From Ktedonobacteraceae bacterium (lineage in GTDB: Bacteria; Chloroflexota; Ktedonobacteria; Ktedonobacterales; Ktedonobacteraceae): 40,556 nucleotides of DNA. Each line of letters starts with the position of its first letter. Position 1 is the stretch's first letter. The notes under the pieces are model-generated. The model worked only from the letters and a program-made list of their open reading frames with translations, had not been told where the DNA came from and searched no databases. The DNA is taken from the NCBI GenBank assembly GCA_019240835.1, contig JAFAXQ010000201.1:1-40556 (forward strand), in the 5' to 3' direction. Shown one piece after another: positions 8,389 through 17,058 of the stretch. The translations under genes and the position numbers were made by a program.

Positions 8389-8769
8389 ATGATGTCTCAC
8401 ATGGACCCAGGCAGCACTCAGCGCGACGAAGGGCGTTCTGCTTATGGACGCTACGAAGAGAACCGAGGCTATAACCAGCAAGGCGGAACGTACGATGATG
8501 AGCATATCGACATGCTCGTGCAACGTCTCTCGCAGCGTATGGGGCAGAGTCAGAAGATCTATCCAACAACTAATAAAGCAGCCTCGGCGGGTCAACGTAT
8601 GGCACTTGCTATCGTCTCCGTCATGGCCCTTATTCCGCTGACCGCAATTATCGTGGGTGCAGCAACAACCCAGGCGGTTCCTTGGGGTGTCACGCTGTTC
8701 GCACTAGGTGCAGCGTATCTCGCCGTCTTCCTCATCAACGCCGTGTTCAACACACTCAGCCCTAAGTGA
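8389..8769 (+). CDS. Small two-TM membrane protein, function unknown
   Basis: The 126-residue product starts with a hydrophilic region rich in Gly, Tyr, Arg, Gln and Glu (residues 1-65). Two hydrophobic segments follow: about 70-92 (MALAIVSVMALIPLTAIIVG) and about 97-120 (WGVTLFALGAAYLAVFLINA). Two adjacent ATG codons open the frame (8389 and 8392), with GGAAGGA upstream at about 8370. It is spaced 16 bases from the following permease gene and is probably co-transcribed with it. I recognise no named family. A soluble N-terminus with a C-terminal hairpin in the membrane is what can be seen. Confidence 0.7.
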   Translation: MMSHMDPGSTQRDEGRSAYGRYEENRGYNQQGGTYDDEHIDMLVQRLSQRMGQSQKIYPTTNKAASAGQRMALAIVSVMALIPLTAIIVGAATTQAVPWGVTLFALGAAYLAVFLINAVFNTLSPK

Positions 8770-8785
8770 TAGGAGATAGAACCAC

Positions 8786-10315
8786 GTGAGCATGAATATT
8801 CTGCGTACCAAATCCGTTGAACAGTCCATTAGGGATACTGAAGAGCCGGAGCACCAGCTCAAGAAGGCACTCGGCCCCGTCGATTTGATCGTCTTTGGTA
8901 TCGGCGTCATCGTCGGTACGGGTATATTTGTGCTCACTGGCGTAGCGGCGGCAACGCGTGCTGGTCCAGCTATTACACTCTCCTTCGTCGTGGCGGGCAT
9001 TGCCTGTGGCCTAGCTGCGCTGTGCTACGCCGAGTTTGCCAGTTCGGTGCCAGTGGCAGGAAGCGCGTATACCTTTGCGTATGCCTCTTTGGGTGAGTTC
9101 ATTGCGTGGATCATCGGCTGGGACCTCATTCTAGAGTTCTCTGTCGGTGCCTCTGCCGTCTCGGTGGGCTGGTCTAAATACTTCACTACTATTCTCAAAG
9201 TGATCGGCATCGGGTTACCAGATACGATTACGGGAGTGCAGAAGGGTTTCCTGGGCCTGACTATTAATGTGCCAGCGGCATTGATAGCGTTACTATTAAC
9301 TGTTATCATAACGATTGGTATCAAAGAGAGTTCCCGTGTTAATCTGGTTGTGACCACTATCAAAATATCAGTAGTGCTCTTCTTCATCATTCTTGGCATA
9401 TTTTTCATTAAGACTTCCAACTGGGTGCCGTTTATTCCCCCAGCGGCTGCACAGCCAGCAAGCGGAGGCGGTAGTGGCATCCTGGGCACGCCATTGCTGC
9501 AATTGCTGATTGGGGGTAAAGAGCAGGCTTTTGGCTTCCAGGGTATCATCACAGGAGCCGCGTATGTCTTTTTCGCGTACATCGGCTTTGATATCGTCGC
9601 CACCGCTGCCGAGGAAACGCGTCGGCCTCAGCGCGATATGCCCATCGGTATTCTCGGTTCGCTGTTGATATGCACCATACTCTATATTGCCGTCTCGCTG
9701 GTCTTAACGGGCATTGTGTCCTATAAGCAATTAAATACCGCTGCGCCGATGGCAACCGCCTTTGCTGCGATAGGGCAAGGGTGGGCAGCAGTGCTCGTCT
9801 CGATAGGCGCTCTGTGCGGCTTGACTGCTGTTATTCTGATACTGCTGTTGGGTCAAAGCCGCGTCTTTTTTGCCATGAGCCGTGATCATCTCTTACCGCG
9901 TTGGTTCTCTAAGGTACATCCACGCTTCAGCACACCGTACAGAATCAGCATCATCCTTGGCATTATCATTGCTTTGGTGGCGGCCTTCACTCCTATCGAC
10001 GCACTCGCTGAGCTAACGAATATCGGTACGTTGCTCGCCTTCGTGCTGGTCTCTATCGGAGTGCTTATTCTCAGACGCACCAATCCCAACATGAGGCGTG
10101 CTTTCCGTACGCCGTTCGTACCCATTGTGCCCATTCTCGCTGCTCTCATCTGCCTGTACATGATGGTGAGCCTACCACTCGTCACCTGGATACGATTCGT
10201 CATCTGGCTTGTCGTAGGTGTCGTGTTGTACTTCAGCTATGGCATGCATCATAGCCGTCTTTGGCGCGATGAGAAGCAGGCAATTGCGCAAAGCGAGCGC
10301 GATTTAGCATCATAG
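8786..10315 (+). CDS. APC-family amino-acid permease (cationic amino-acid transporter type)
   Basis: The 509-residue product has about twelve hydrophobic segments. The first opens with the APC landmark GPVDLIVFGIGVIVGTGIFV, where the Gly-rich break forms the substrate site. Next comes YAEFASSVPVAGSAYTFAY and then a WIIGWDLILEF segment, the pattern of the CAT/YfnA branch of amino acid-polyamine-organocation transporters. The start is GTG 8786, ten bases after TAGGAGA; an in-frame ATG two codons on is possible. The stop is ten bases from the end of the convergent lipid-kinase-like gene. Substrate is not determinable from sequence; a neutral or cationic amino acid is likely. Confidence 0.92.
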   Translation: MSMNILRTKSVEQSIRDTEEPEHQLKKALGPVDLIVFGIGVIVGTGIFVLTGVAAATRAGPAITLSFVVAGIACGLAALCYAEFASSVPVAGSAYTFAYASLGEFIAWIIGWDLILEFSVGASAVSVGWSKYFTTILKVIGIGLPDTITGVQKGFLGLTINVPAALIALLLTVIITIGIKESSRVNLVVTTIKISVVLFFIILGIFFIKTSNWVPFIPPAAAQPASGGGSGILGTPLLQLLIGGKEQAFGFQGIITGAAYVFFAYIGFDIVATAAEETRRPQRDMPIGILGSLLICTILYIAVSLVLTGIVSYKQLNTAAPMATAFAAIGQGWAAVLVSIGALCGLTAVILILLLGQSRVFFAMSRDHLLPRWFSKVHPRFSTPYRISIILGIIIALVAAFTPIDALAELTNIGTLLAFVLVSIGVLILRRTNPNMRRAFRTPFVPIVPILAALICLYMMVSLPLVTWIRFVIWLVVGVVLYFSYGMHHSRLWRDEKQAIAQSERDLAS

Positions 10316-10324
10316 CTTCGGCCA

Positions 10325-11269
10325 CTATGCCTGTGAGAACAAATCCTCTGCTGTCTTCTGAGGCACGATCACTTTGAGTATACCTGGTACGACGGTGAAG
10401 GTTGTGGGTGGAAAGCCGCGTTTGGCAGTGTAACCCGCAGGTTCACCGTCGAGTTGGATGGCAATAGGCTTGTTTGTATGCAGTCGCACCATATTACATT
10501 TTTCATAGCGTACCCATTGATGACGCTCTGGCTTACGTAGTAAGAAGTCGAGGGAGACAGCGATGCGTCCAAACGCGTTTTGTGTACGTACAACACAGAT
10601 ATCGAGTAGTCCATCGTCGCATTTTGCTCGCCAGGTAAATTTTACTGCCCCGCCGTACAGTTGGGTGTTACCAATAATAATTTCTACAGCTCGTGTACGT
10701 ATGGTGCGCTTGCCCACACGCACAATCACTTGAAAGCTAGGATAGCCCAGGCCCAGCCAAGTGCCGACGAGCAGGTAGCTGAGTACCCCAAAGCGCTTGA
10801 GGGGCTTGTGCTCGATAGCACGTGTAACCTCGGCGTCGACGCCTACGCCTGCCATCAGCAGAAAATAGCGGTCATTGAGACGCCCTAGGTCGATGCGCCG
10901 TGTCCGACCCCGAAGTAGCACCTCGCGTGCTCCCACGTTGTCCAATGGAATCCCTGTCTCACGCGCCCAACCGTTGATCGTGCCACTGGGGAGTACTCCC
11001 AGCGCCGTCTCAGTACCGGCGAGTTCCTGAATTATCTCATTGATCGTACCGTCGCCTCCCACCGCGATGACGGCTTCGACGTTGCGTTCTACTGCCTCAC
11101 GTGTGAGGCGAGGTGCGTCACCTGCCTGCTCTGTCAATTTCAGTTCAACCTGCCAGTTGTGGTCACGTAAGTAGGAGAGAGTCTCTTCTATTTGGTGCCG
11201 CTGTTGGATATAACTGCCGGCCATGGGGTTGGCAATGATAATAGCAGTGGTAGGCGGTGTGGTGCTCAT
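10325..11269 (-). CDS. Diacylglycerol kinase catalytic-domain (LCB5/DagK-like) lipid kinase
   Basis: The 314-residue product has the family N-terminus IIIANPMAGS, the nucleotide-binding VIAVGGDGTINEII and the following GVLPSGTINGWARE, all diagnostic of the diacylglycerol/sphingosine kinase fold. The C-terminal half is the usual beta-sandwich, with a LDGEPAG turn near the end. The family phosphorylates diacylglycerol or related lipids using ATP; some members have other lipid substrates. ATG 11269 has GGAAAG just upstream. It follows pheT on the same strand at a distance of 132 bases with a hairpin between, so it probably has its own promoter. Confidence 0.9.
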   Translation of the reverse strand: MSTTPPTTAIIIANPMAGSYIQQRHQIEETLSYLRDHNWQVELKLTEQAGDAPRLTREAVERNVEAVIAVGGDGTINEIIQELAGTETALGVLPSGTINGWARETGIPLDNVGAREVLLRGRTRRIDLGRLNDRYFLLMAGVGVDAEVTRAIEHKPLKRFGVLSYLLVGTWLGLGYPSFQVIVRVGKRTIRTRAVEIIIGNTQLYGGAVKFTWRAKCDDGLLDICVVRTQNAFGRIAVSLDFLLRKPERHQWVRYEKCNMVRLHTNKPIAIQLDGEPAGYTAKRGFPPTTFTVVPGILKVIVPQKTAEDLFSQA

Positions 11270-11366
11270 AGTCTTTCCTGCTGTCGGTGCATAGGTGCCC
11301 GCGAGGGCAAAATCTTTATGTAGAGATATTCTACACTCATAGTACGCACCAATGCCTTGTAGAGTT

Positions 11367-11397
11367 TTAGGGCAAACATATTCGCTGTTTGCCCTAA
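11367..11397 (-). terminator. Hairpin downstream of pheT
   Basis: A perfect 12-bp inverted repeat: TTAGGGCAAACA (11367-11378) pairs with TGTTTGCCCTAA (11386-11397) across a seven-base loop. It lies five bases past the pheT stop. No T run follows on the minus strand, so it is a probable transcript end or processing hairpin rather than a textbook intrinsic terminator. Confidence 0.55.
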
Positions 11398-11401
11398 GTG
11401 G

Positions 11402-13948
11402 TTAACGCAAAACTGCCCCAAATTCGTCATGGAGTACACAGATGATGCGCTCTTGAATGACGTTCACCTCTGCGTCTGTAAGTGTACGCTCCTGTGATTG
11501 ATATACCAGCGAGTAGGTCAGGTTTTTCTTGCCTGCTGGAATGGGATCGCCTGTGTAGACATCAAAGGGCGCTACCGAGCGTAGCAGGTCTCCCCCATTG
11601 CGTACAATTGCATCGTGTATGTCCTGTGCTGCTATGTTCTGGTCTACGACCAAGGCGAGGTCGCGTGTGAGTTCCTGGTGGCGTGAGATGAGGCTGTAGG
11701 TCAGTCGTTGCGGCTCTGCGGCCCAGAGCATCTCCAGATCCAATTCGCATAGGTAAGCGCGGTGTGGCAGGTCGTAGCGCTGCTGCACCAGCGGATGCAC
11801 TTCGCCTAGCACTCCGACAGGACTGAATATCTCTTCACTGGTGTTTGAACAATGAGCCAGTTCAAGCAGGGCGCAACGCCCTGGATGGAAGGTGGGATGC
11901 TGCGTCGCAGTGAAGCGGTAGCGGGTGATATGCAGACCAGCCAGAAGTGTCTCAACGATACCTTTGAGGTCGTAGAAGTCAGCGGGACGTGCTAGTTCGG
12001 CGACCCACGAGACATCTGCCGGACCACACAAAGCAATGCACACGCTGCGCCGCTCATCGGGCTGCCCATGTACCTCGTCTGCTGACAGGTAGCGCCGTCC
12101 AATTTCAAAGAAGCGCAGGCCAGCTCTGTTATGCTTGCTATTCTCCTGCATTGTCTCCATGAGTCCGCTCATCAGCGTGAGCCGCATGGCTTCCAGGTCG
12201 TTGCTAAGTGGGTTCGCTATCACCACAGCAGGGATGCTACGCGCATCGAATGGCGCAACGGCAGTAGATGTAGTTGCTACAACGGCAGGTGCGTGCTTTG
12301 CTGCTGTACCGTTGATCGTGCTACTGGTAGCAAGCAGCAGAAAACTGGCGGAACTGCTGTCAGCTTGGGCAAGCAGTTTGATCATGCGAGGTCGACTGGT
12401 CATCGTATAAGTGATGATTTCGTTCAGTCCGGCTCCGACGAGTAACTCACGTACTTCCTGCTCTCGTGCGAACCACGATGTGCTCTGCGGTTCTGGTAGC
12501 GGCCCGACGGGAATAGTGCTAGGCAGCTTATCATAGCCAATGATGCGTAGGACTTCTTCTACTAAGTCGGCGCTCTCTTCGATGTCGCCACGATACGTTG
12601 GTATCGTGACCAGCATCTTATCGCCATCCTCTTCAGGGGTGACCTCGAAGTTGAGTGCTCGTAGTGCAGCAACCGTTTCTTGCTGCGTGACCTTCATACC
12701 CGTAAGCCACTCGACATCTCGTGCTGAGAAGGCAATGGTACGAGGTTGTACGGGATGCGCATAACAATCGACGATCCCAGGATGTACCGTTGCACCCGCC
12801 AGTTCGGCCATCAACTGCGCAGCTCGGCTGGCTGCGATGGGTGGCAGTGCGGGATCCAGTCCCTTCTCGAAGCGGCTGGAGGCATCTGTACGTAGTCCCA
12901 AGGCAACTGAGGTGCGGCGTACATTGCTCGCGTTGAAGTTCGCTGCCTCCAGCAGCACGGTCGTGGTCTTGTCATTGATCTCGCTGATCGCTCCACCCAT
13001 CACGCCTGCTATTCCCGTCGGCCCTTGTGGGTCGGTGATGAGCAACATCTCGCTCGTCAGCTTGCGTTGCACGTTATCAAGTGTGGTCATGACCTCGCCT
13101 GGGTGTGCGCGGCGCACAATAATGTGATGCTGGCGTACCAAGTCGTAGTCAAAGCCGTGCAGGGGTTGCCCGAACTCAAGCATGACGTAGTTGGTGATGT
13201 CCACGCTATTACTGATCGGGCGCAGACCTGCCAGTAACAGGCGTTGCACCATCCAGTTTGGCGACGGGGCTATCTGAACGCCGCTCATCACACGAGCCGT
13301 GTAGCGTGGACAGAGGTGAGTATCCTCGACGGTGACCTGTACCATCTCTGCCGTTGGGGTTCCCTGTTCTTGCACGAGCGGCTGCGGAATACGCAGTTGC
13401 TGGCCCGTCAGTGCCGCTACCTCGCGTGCAATACCAATCACCGACGACAGGTCACCGCGATGAGCCTTGATAGAGAATTCGAGCACAACGTCTGCTCCCA
13501 GCACGTCTACCAATCTCTGCCCCACTTTGGTCTGTGCATCGAGAATGTAGATACCCGCATGGTCACTCCCTATGCCCAGCTCATAGGGTGAGCAGAGCAT
13601 GCCCTGCGAGACATAGCCCATCTTCTTCGTCTCGCCGATGGTCATACCGCCTACATGTGCGCCCGGCAGCGCTAGCGGCACCTTATCGCCTAGCTTAATA
13701 TTCGGTGCTCCGCAGATTACGCCAAGTTCAGTACTGCCCGTAGTCACTCGCGTATAGTTCAGGTGATTCGAGTCTGCAACTTGCTCCAGGTGGATGATCT
13801 GTGCAGTGACAACTTTGTCGCCCCACTCCTTGCCAATATACTCAATAGTCTCGACCTCTAGACCAGCCATCGTCAATGTATGCGCCAGTTCTTCGGGCGA
13901 CATAGTGATATCAACATAATCTTTTAACCAACTTAGTGGCACTCTCAT
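11402..13948 (-). CDS. pheT: Phenylalanyl-tRNA synthetase beta subunit
   Basis: The product from ATG 13948 has 848 residues, within the usual range, and opens MRVPLSWLKDYVDI, the typical PheT N-terminus. A longer in-frame extension upstream to 14071 overlaps pheS and lacks a ribosome-binding site, whereas AAGGAGC sits directly before 13948. Domains in order: an EMAP-like tRNA-binding fold (VVTAQIIHLEQVADSNHLNY), B3/B4 and B5 regions, a catalytic-like core, and a C-terminal anticodon-binding FDX-ACB domain (about the last 95 residues, from ISRHQELTRDLALVV). A Ser/Ala/Thr-rich low-complexity insert (SSSASFLLLATSSTINGTAA and onward) in the core looks lineage-specific. It forms the alpha2-beta2 enzyme with PheS and is transcribed from the T-box-controlled pheS promoter. 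Confidence 0.97.
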   Translation of the reverse strand: MRVPLSWLKDYVDITMSPEELAHTLTMAGLEVETIEYIGKEWGDKVVTAQIIHLEQVADSNHLNYTRVTTGSTELGVICGAPNIKLGDKVPLALPGAHVGGMTIGETKKMGYVSQGMLCSPYELGIGSDHAGIYILDAQTKVGQRLVDVLGADVVLEFSIKAHRGDLSSVIGIAREVAALTGQQLRIPQPLVQEQGTPTAEMVQVTVEDTHLCPRYTARVMSGVQIAPSPNWMVQRLLLAGLRPISNSVDITNYVMLEFGQPLHGFDYDLVRQHHIIVRRAHPGEVMTTLDNVQRKLTSEMLLITDPQGPTGIAGVMGGAISEINDKTTTVLLEAANFNASNVRRTSVALGLRTDASSRFEKGLDPALPPIAASRAAQLMAELAGATVHPGIVDCYAHPVQPRTIAFSARDVEWLTGMKVTQQETVAALRALNFEVTPEEDGDKMLVTIPTYRGDIEESADLVEEVLRIIGYDKLPSTIPVGPLPEPQSTSWFAREQEVRELLVGAGLNEIITYTMTSRPRMIKLLAQADSSSASFLLLATSSTINGTAAKHAPAVVATTSTAVAPFDARSIPAVVIANPLSNDLEAMRLTLMSGLMETMQENSKHNRAGLRFFEIGRRYLSADEVHGQPDERRSVCIALCGPADVSWVAELARPADFYDLKGIVETLLAGLHITRYRFTATQHPTFHPGRCALLELAHCSNTSEEIFSPVGVLGEVHPLVQQRYDLPHRAYLCELDLEMLWAAEPQRLTYSLISRHQELTRDLALVVDQNIAAQDIHDAIVRNGGDLLRSVAPFDVYTGDPIPAGKKNLTYSLVYQSQERTLTDAEVNVIQERIICVLHDEFGAVLR

Positions 13949-13964
13949 ATAACAATGCTCCTTA

Positions 13965-14019
13965 GGCGTGATAAAGCATGGGCATGATAAAGCATGGGCA
14001 TGATAAATCAGGCCCCTAC
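13965..14019. repeat. Tandem 16-bp repeat in the pheS-pheT spacer
   Basis: Three near-copies of a 16-base unit lie head to tail: GGCGTGATAAAGCATG (13965-13980), GGCATGATAAAGCATG (13981-13996) and GGCATGATAAATCAGG (13997-14012). CCCCTAC then ends in the pheS stop codon. The array exactly fills the gap between the pheS stop and the pheT ribosome-binding site. Its last 23 bases match 21 of 23 positions in a stretch of the pheS leader at 15206-15228, so both belong to one repeat family. Confidence 0.75.
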
Positions 14020-15065
14020 TAGAACTGGCGCAAGAAACGCAAATCATTTGCTGTGAACAGACGTATCTCATTAATGTCGTATTTCACCAAGGCAATGCGC
14101 TCCACACCCATACCAAAGGCGAAGCCGCGGTATTTGGCTGGGTCGTAGCCCACCTGGCGTAGCACTCGTGGATCGACCATGCCTGAACCAAGAAGTTCTA
14201 CCCAGCCTGTGAACTTGCAGACACGACAGCCCTTGCTATTACAGAATGGGCAATCGATATCGACTTCGGCGCTTGGCTCTGTGAAGGGGAAGTAGCTGCC
14301 CCGGAAGCGTACACGCCGCCCTGGGCCGAACATCTGCCGGGCAAAGCGCTCTAAACATCCCTTAAGGTCGGCCATAGTACAATACTCATCAATGAGCAGC
14401 CCCTCTATCTGATGGAACATTGCTTCATGCGTGGCGTCTATCGCCTCGTTACGGTACACCTTGCCAGGCGCTACTACGCGTACGGGAGGACGCATCTGTT
14501 CCATAACGCGGATTTGTACGGGCGATGTCTGGGTGCGTAGTAGGATTTCGCCTGGTGATACCCAGAGCGTGTCTTGCATATCGCGAGCCGGATGATCCAC
14601 AGGGATATTGAGGGCTTGGAAGTTGTAGTAATCGGTCTCTACTTCCGGCCCCTGTACAACCTGGAAGCCCATATTCACGAAGATGTCAGTTACTTCTTTT
14701 ATTACCTGCGATAGCGGATGCATGCGCCCAGCGGGTAATGTACGTCCTGGCAGCGTCACGTCGATGCGCTCCCGCTCCATAGCCTGCAGCAGTTCGCGTT
14801 GCTGCATAGCGCCGCGTTTTGCTGTCAGGCGTTGCTCCAGCTCGGTCTTGACCGCGTTGATCTTCTGTCCGACGACGGGGCGTTCGTCTTTCGACAGTTT
14901 CGGCATTACAGACGAGATGTTTTTCAGTTCGCCACGATTGCGCCCCAAGTAGTGGGTATCCCACGCCTCTAATGCTGCCGATGTAGTGATGGTTTCTAGC
15001 TCACTACTAGCACGTGTAAGCAACTCATCGAGTTGCCCTAGCAAATCTTCAAGTTGTCCTATCAT
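14019..15065 (-). CDS. pheS: Phenylalanyl-tRNA synthetase alpha subunit
   Basis: The product from ATG 15065 has 348 residues and opens MIGQLEDLLGQLDELL, the N-terminal coiled coil that binds tRNA. A longer open frame to 15152 runs into the T-box terminator and is rejected; AGAGGTG sits properly before 15065. Class II aminoacyl-tRNA synthetase motifs are visible: DYYNFQALNIPVDHPARD, motif 2 around GKVYRNEAIDATHEAMFHQ, and motif 3 GFAFGMGVERIALVKYDI near the C-terminus. It supplies the catalytic subunit that charges tRNA-Phe. pheT follows after 70 bases. Expression is set by the Phe-responsive T-box upstream. Confidence 0.97.
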   Translation of the reverse strand: MIGQLEDLLGQLDELLTRASSELETITTSAALEAWDTHYLGRNRGELKNISSVMPKLSKDERPVVGQKINAVKTELEQRLTAKRGAMQQRELLQAMERERIDVTLPGRTLPAGRMHPLSQVIKEVTDIFVNMGFQVVQGPEVETDYYNFQALNIPVDHPARDMQDTLWVSPGEILLRTQTSPVQIRVMEQMRPPVRVVAPGKVYRNEAIDATHEAMFHQIEGLLIDEYCTMADLKGCLERFARQMFGPGRRVRFRGSYFPFTEPSAEVDIDCPFCNSKGCRVCKFTGWVELLGSGMVDPRVLRQVGYDPAKYRGFAFGMGVERIALVKYDINEIRLFTANDLRFLRQF

Positions 15066-15090
15066 GACAGGCACCTCTATAGTTAAGAAT

Positions 15091-15424
15091 AAAAAAACCG
15101 ACAAGTCATTCGTCAACAGGGACGAAGTTGTCGGTAATCTTCGTGGTACCACCCTTATTGAATTCGATGCGCATGGGTACGATACATCGGCCTCTAGCGC
15201 ATATGGGCACGATAAATCCGGCCCCTACGGAATTCCTCTCGGCTTGTCTTAATAACGGGGACGACCGGGTCTGTCTACTTCTAAGATATGCTTTCAACAG
15301 CCAACTCTGGGGTGAACTTCGGCGTACGGTTGCGCAAAAGGGCTTGCAGTCGATGACCCTTTCTCTCTGGGCGTTCTCTTTACGCTTACTCTCCCCATCT
15401 TTGCTTTTTCTATACTATTGTACT
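15091..15424 (-). promoter_or_regulatory. T-box riboswitch leader of pheST (specifier UUC, Phe)
   Basis: On the minus strand the conserved T-box AAGGGTGGTACCACG lies at 15156-15142. It is followed by a terminator stem (CCGACAACTTCGTC pairing with GACGAATGACTTGTCGG) and a run of seven T (15134-15091). Stem I is recognisable by its GGGG/CCCC base, the AGAGTAA loop-E-like left strand and the right strand CGAAG-TTC-A; this puts the specifier codon TTC at 15316-15314, a Phe codon. Uncharged tRNA-Phe would bind here and stabilise the antiterminator. A repeat insertion occupies part of the region between stem I and the T-box. Confidence 0.92.
15169..15228. repeat. Two repeat-family copies embedded in the pheS T-box leader
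   Basis: Copy A (15197-15228) and the more diverged copy B (15169-15197) share a GCGCAT, GGGCACGATAAATC, CGGCCCCTA layout, read on the + strand. The GGCACGATAAATC...GGCCCCTAC part of copy A matches the repeat between pheS and pheT at 21 of 23 bases. They lie between the stem I and antiterminator elements. Confidence 0.7.
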
Positions 15425-15430
15425 GGGGAA

Positions 15431-15459
15431 AGTATACCAGAGTCATGGAGGAAAGTCTA
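15431..15459 (-). promoter_or_regulatory. Promoter of the pheST T-box transcript
   Basis: Read on the minus strand, TATACT (15436-15431) is the -10, with TAGACT (15459-15454) 17 bases upstream as a four-of-six -35. It would start the transcript near 15424, just before stem I. Confidence 0.55.
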
Positions 15460-15495
15460 GTGATAATGCCAAAACGCCAAAAACGTTTCATACCC

Positions 15496-15525
15496 TTGAC
15501 ATGATGGTTTTACCTATCACATACT
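15496..15525 (+). promoter_or_regulatory. Promoter candidate for the first glycosyltransferase
   Basis: A perfect TTGACA (15496-15501) is followed after 18 bases by CATACT (15520-15525). It faces away from the pheS promoter and lies 113 bases before the glycosyltransferase start, implying a leader of about 105 bases. Confidence 0.6.
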
Positions 15526-15555
15526 GTTAAAGGTGTCCTTTGTTCTTGAAAATGT

Positions 15556-15584
15556 AAGGCGAACGGTGCTCCATCGTTCACCTT
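15556..15584 (+). other. Hairpin in the 5' leader of the first glycosyltransferase
   Basis: AAGGCGAACG (15556-15565) pairs with CGTTCACCTT (15575-15584) with one mismatch across nine bases. It lies in the presumed untranslated leader, 54 bases before the start codon. No T run follows. It may be regulatory or simply stabilise the leader. Confidence 0.35.
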
Positions 15585-15638
15585 TCAGGTTTCTGCACTT
15601 TACGGAAGTGGGTTAATCTCACCCCAAGGGATATATGA

Positions 15639-16964
15639 ATGAATATTGATAGCGCCGTCCAATACTATGAATCTTATGCAAAGCAAGTCGTTTTGCCCCG
15701 CCTGCGCTCCAGTCTAAGGATCGTGCATATTGCCCCGCCGTGGATCGAAGTTCCACCCATAAAGTATGGGGGTACCGAGATAGTGGTGGAACGGGTTGCT
15801 ATCGGCCAGCAGGAGTTAGGGCTGAACGTCGCAGTGCTGTGTCGGCCCGGATCGACGGTGTCAGGCGCAATTCAGCTTGCTCCCCAGGAACAAGAATGGA
15901 GACAGCATCTCGCTCAATTGAGGCACGACGAGATTGAGATGTTTTATGCGTCAGAGTGTGTTAAGTGGATGAAAGCAGAGCTTGATGCTGGCCAGGCCAT
16001 CGACATTATCCACACTCATGTGCGCGGTGCCGCCTTGTTGTATATCTGTCGTGAGTTTGCTGAGGCGAAGGGGATACCTGTGGTGCATACTGTCCACCTC
16101 CCAGTCATCGGAGACCAATGGAAGGCTGAGCGGGAGCGGTATTGCGAGGTGCCGTACGCGTATCTCGTCGGCATCAGTCAGTACCACGGTCAGGAGCTGA
16201 TGGATCAGATTGGCTCACTAGGTTGTGCTGGTATCGTCTACAATCCCCTCCCTGGCGACGTGCTTTCGGCTCCGAGTGGCAGCAAAGCGGCATACGCCGT
16301 ATATGCGGCACGAATCGCTCCCGATAAGCGGCAGGACCTTGCAGCACAGGTGGCGCTGAGGGCTAGGGTTCCCCTCATCCTCATCGGTAAGGTGGCCGAG
16401 GATCGGGCGTTCTATGAGCAGCAGGTTCTGCCGCTCGTCGACGGCCACCATATAGCGTACATCGGAGAGGTAGGCAGCGAGATCCGAGACGAATATCTCG
16501 CCCACGCCAGTTTCGCCTTGGCCCCAATACAATGGAACGAGCCGAATGGCATTGGACACACGCTGGCAGCATCACTCGGGACTCCAGTCGTCTACTTCGA
16601 CCGGGGAGCACTGGCAGAAACGCTATGGGACGGAGTCGCCGGTATTTCCGTCCCACCCGACGACCTTGATGCAATGGTTGAGGCAATACCTCGTGCCCGT
16701 ACCCTCAATTCGGATCGCTGCTCGCTCGTCACCCTTGCTCGCTTCAACTACCGTCGTGCGGTAGCAGGGTACATGGAGTTGTACGCTGACCTTCTCCAGG
16801 GTGTACATCGCTATGGTATGCTATATCCCAATATCTCTGAGCTCGACATCGTGCAGCCGATCTTCGAGATGACTGGGGCGACGTCGCTCAATCTTACTGA
16901 GACGACCATGTCTGCGACACCTGACAGTCAGGGGGATAATGGTCTTCTGCTTGAGGGAGCATAA
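15639..16964 (+). CDS. GT4-like glycosyltransferase with altered EX7E motif
   Basis: The 441-residue product has the two-Rossmann GT-B layout. The N-terminal domain holds an acceptor-side loop IKYGGTEIVVERVA after about 40 residues, and later DIIHTHVRG. The nucleotide-sugar domain starts near AAYAVYAARIAPDKRQDLA and continues to EPNGIGHTLAASLGTPVV around residue 300. In most retaining GT4 enzymes this last motif reads E-x7-E; here the first Glu is present, but the second position is Leu. ATG 15639 follows AAGGG by eight bases. A terminator follows the gene. The product is probably a cytoplasmic enzyme of glycan or glycolipid synthesis; the sugar and acceptor cannot be told. Confidence 0.85.
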   Translation: MNIDSAVQYYESYAKQVVLPRLRSSLRIVHIAPPWIEVPPIKYGGTEIVVERVAIGQQELGLNVAVLCRPGSTVSGAIQLAPQEQEWRQHLAQLRHDEIEMFYASECVKWMKAELDAGQAIDIIHTHVRGAALLYICREFAEAKGIPVVHTVHLPVIGDQWKAERERYCEVPYAYLVGISQYHGQELMDQIGSLGCAGIVYNPLPGDVLSAPSGSKAAYAVYAARIAPDKRQDLAAQVALRARVPLILIGKVAEDRAFYEQQVLPLVDGHHIAYIGEVGSEIRDEYLAHASFALAPIQWNEPNGIGHTLAASLGTPVVYFDRGALAETLWDGVAGISVPPDDLDAMVEAIPRARTLNSDRCSLVTLARFNYRRAVAGYMELYADLLQGVHRYGMLYPNISELDIVQPIFEMTGATSLNLTETTMSATPDSQGDNGLLLEGA

Positions 16965-17058
16965 CCTGTCGTTGGGAAAAAGTCACCCTGTAGCGAGAAA
17001 GATGATCGCTCCTCTTGCAAGCCCCGACCAACGGAGGGCTAGGTTCCTTCGCCTCATT

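Noticed and set aside
13965-14019. Possible CRISPR-like array from the direct repeats
   Set aside because: The units are contiguous 16-mers without spacers, and there are no cas genes in the window.
13948-14071. Longer N-terminus for pheT overlapping pheS
   Set aside because: The extra 41 residues are translated repeat and pheS sequence; the ribosome-binding site and conserved MRVPLSWL start support 13948.
15065-15152. Longer N-terminus for pheS
   Set aside because: It would be encoded by the T-box terminator stem and T run, which belong to the untranslated leader.
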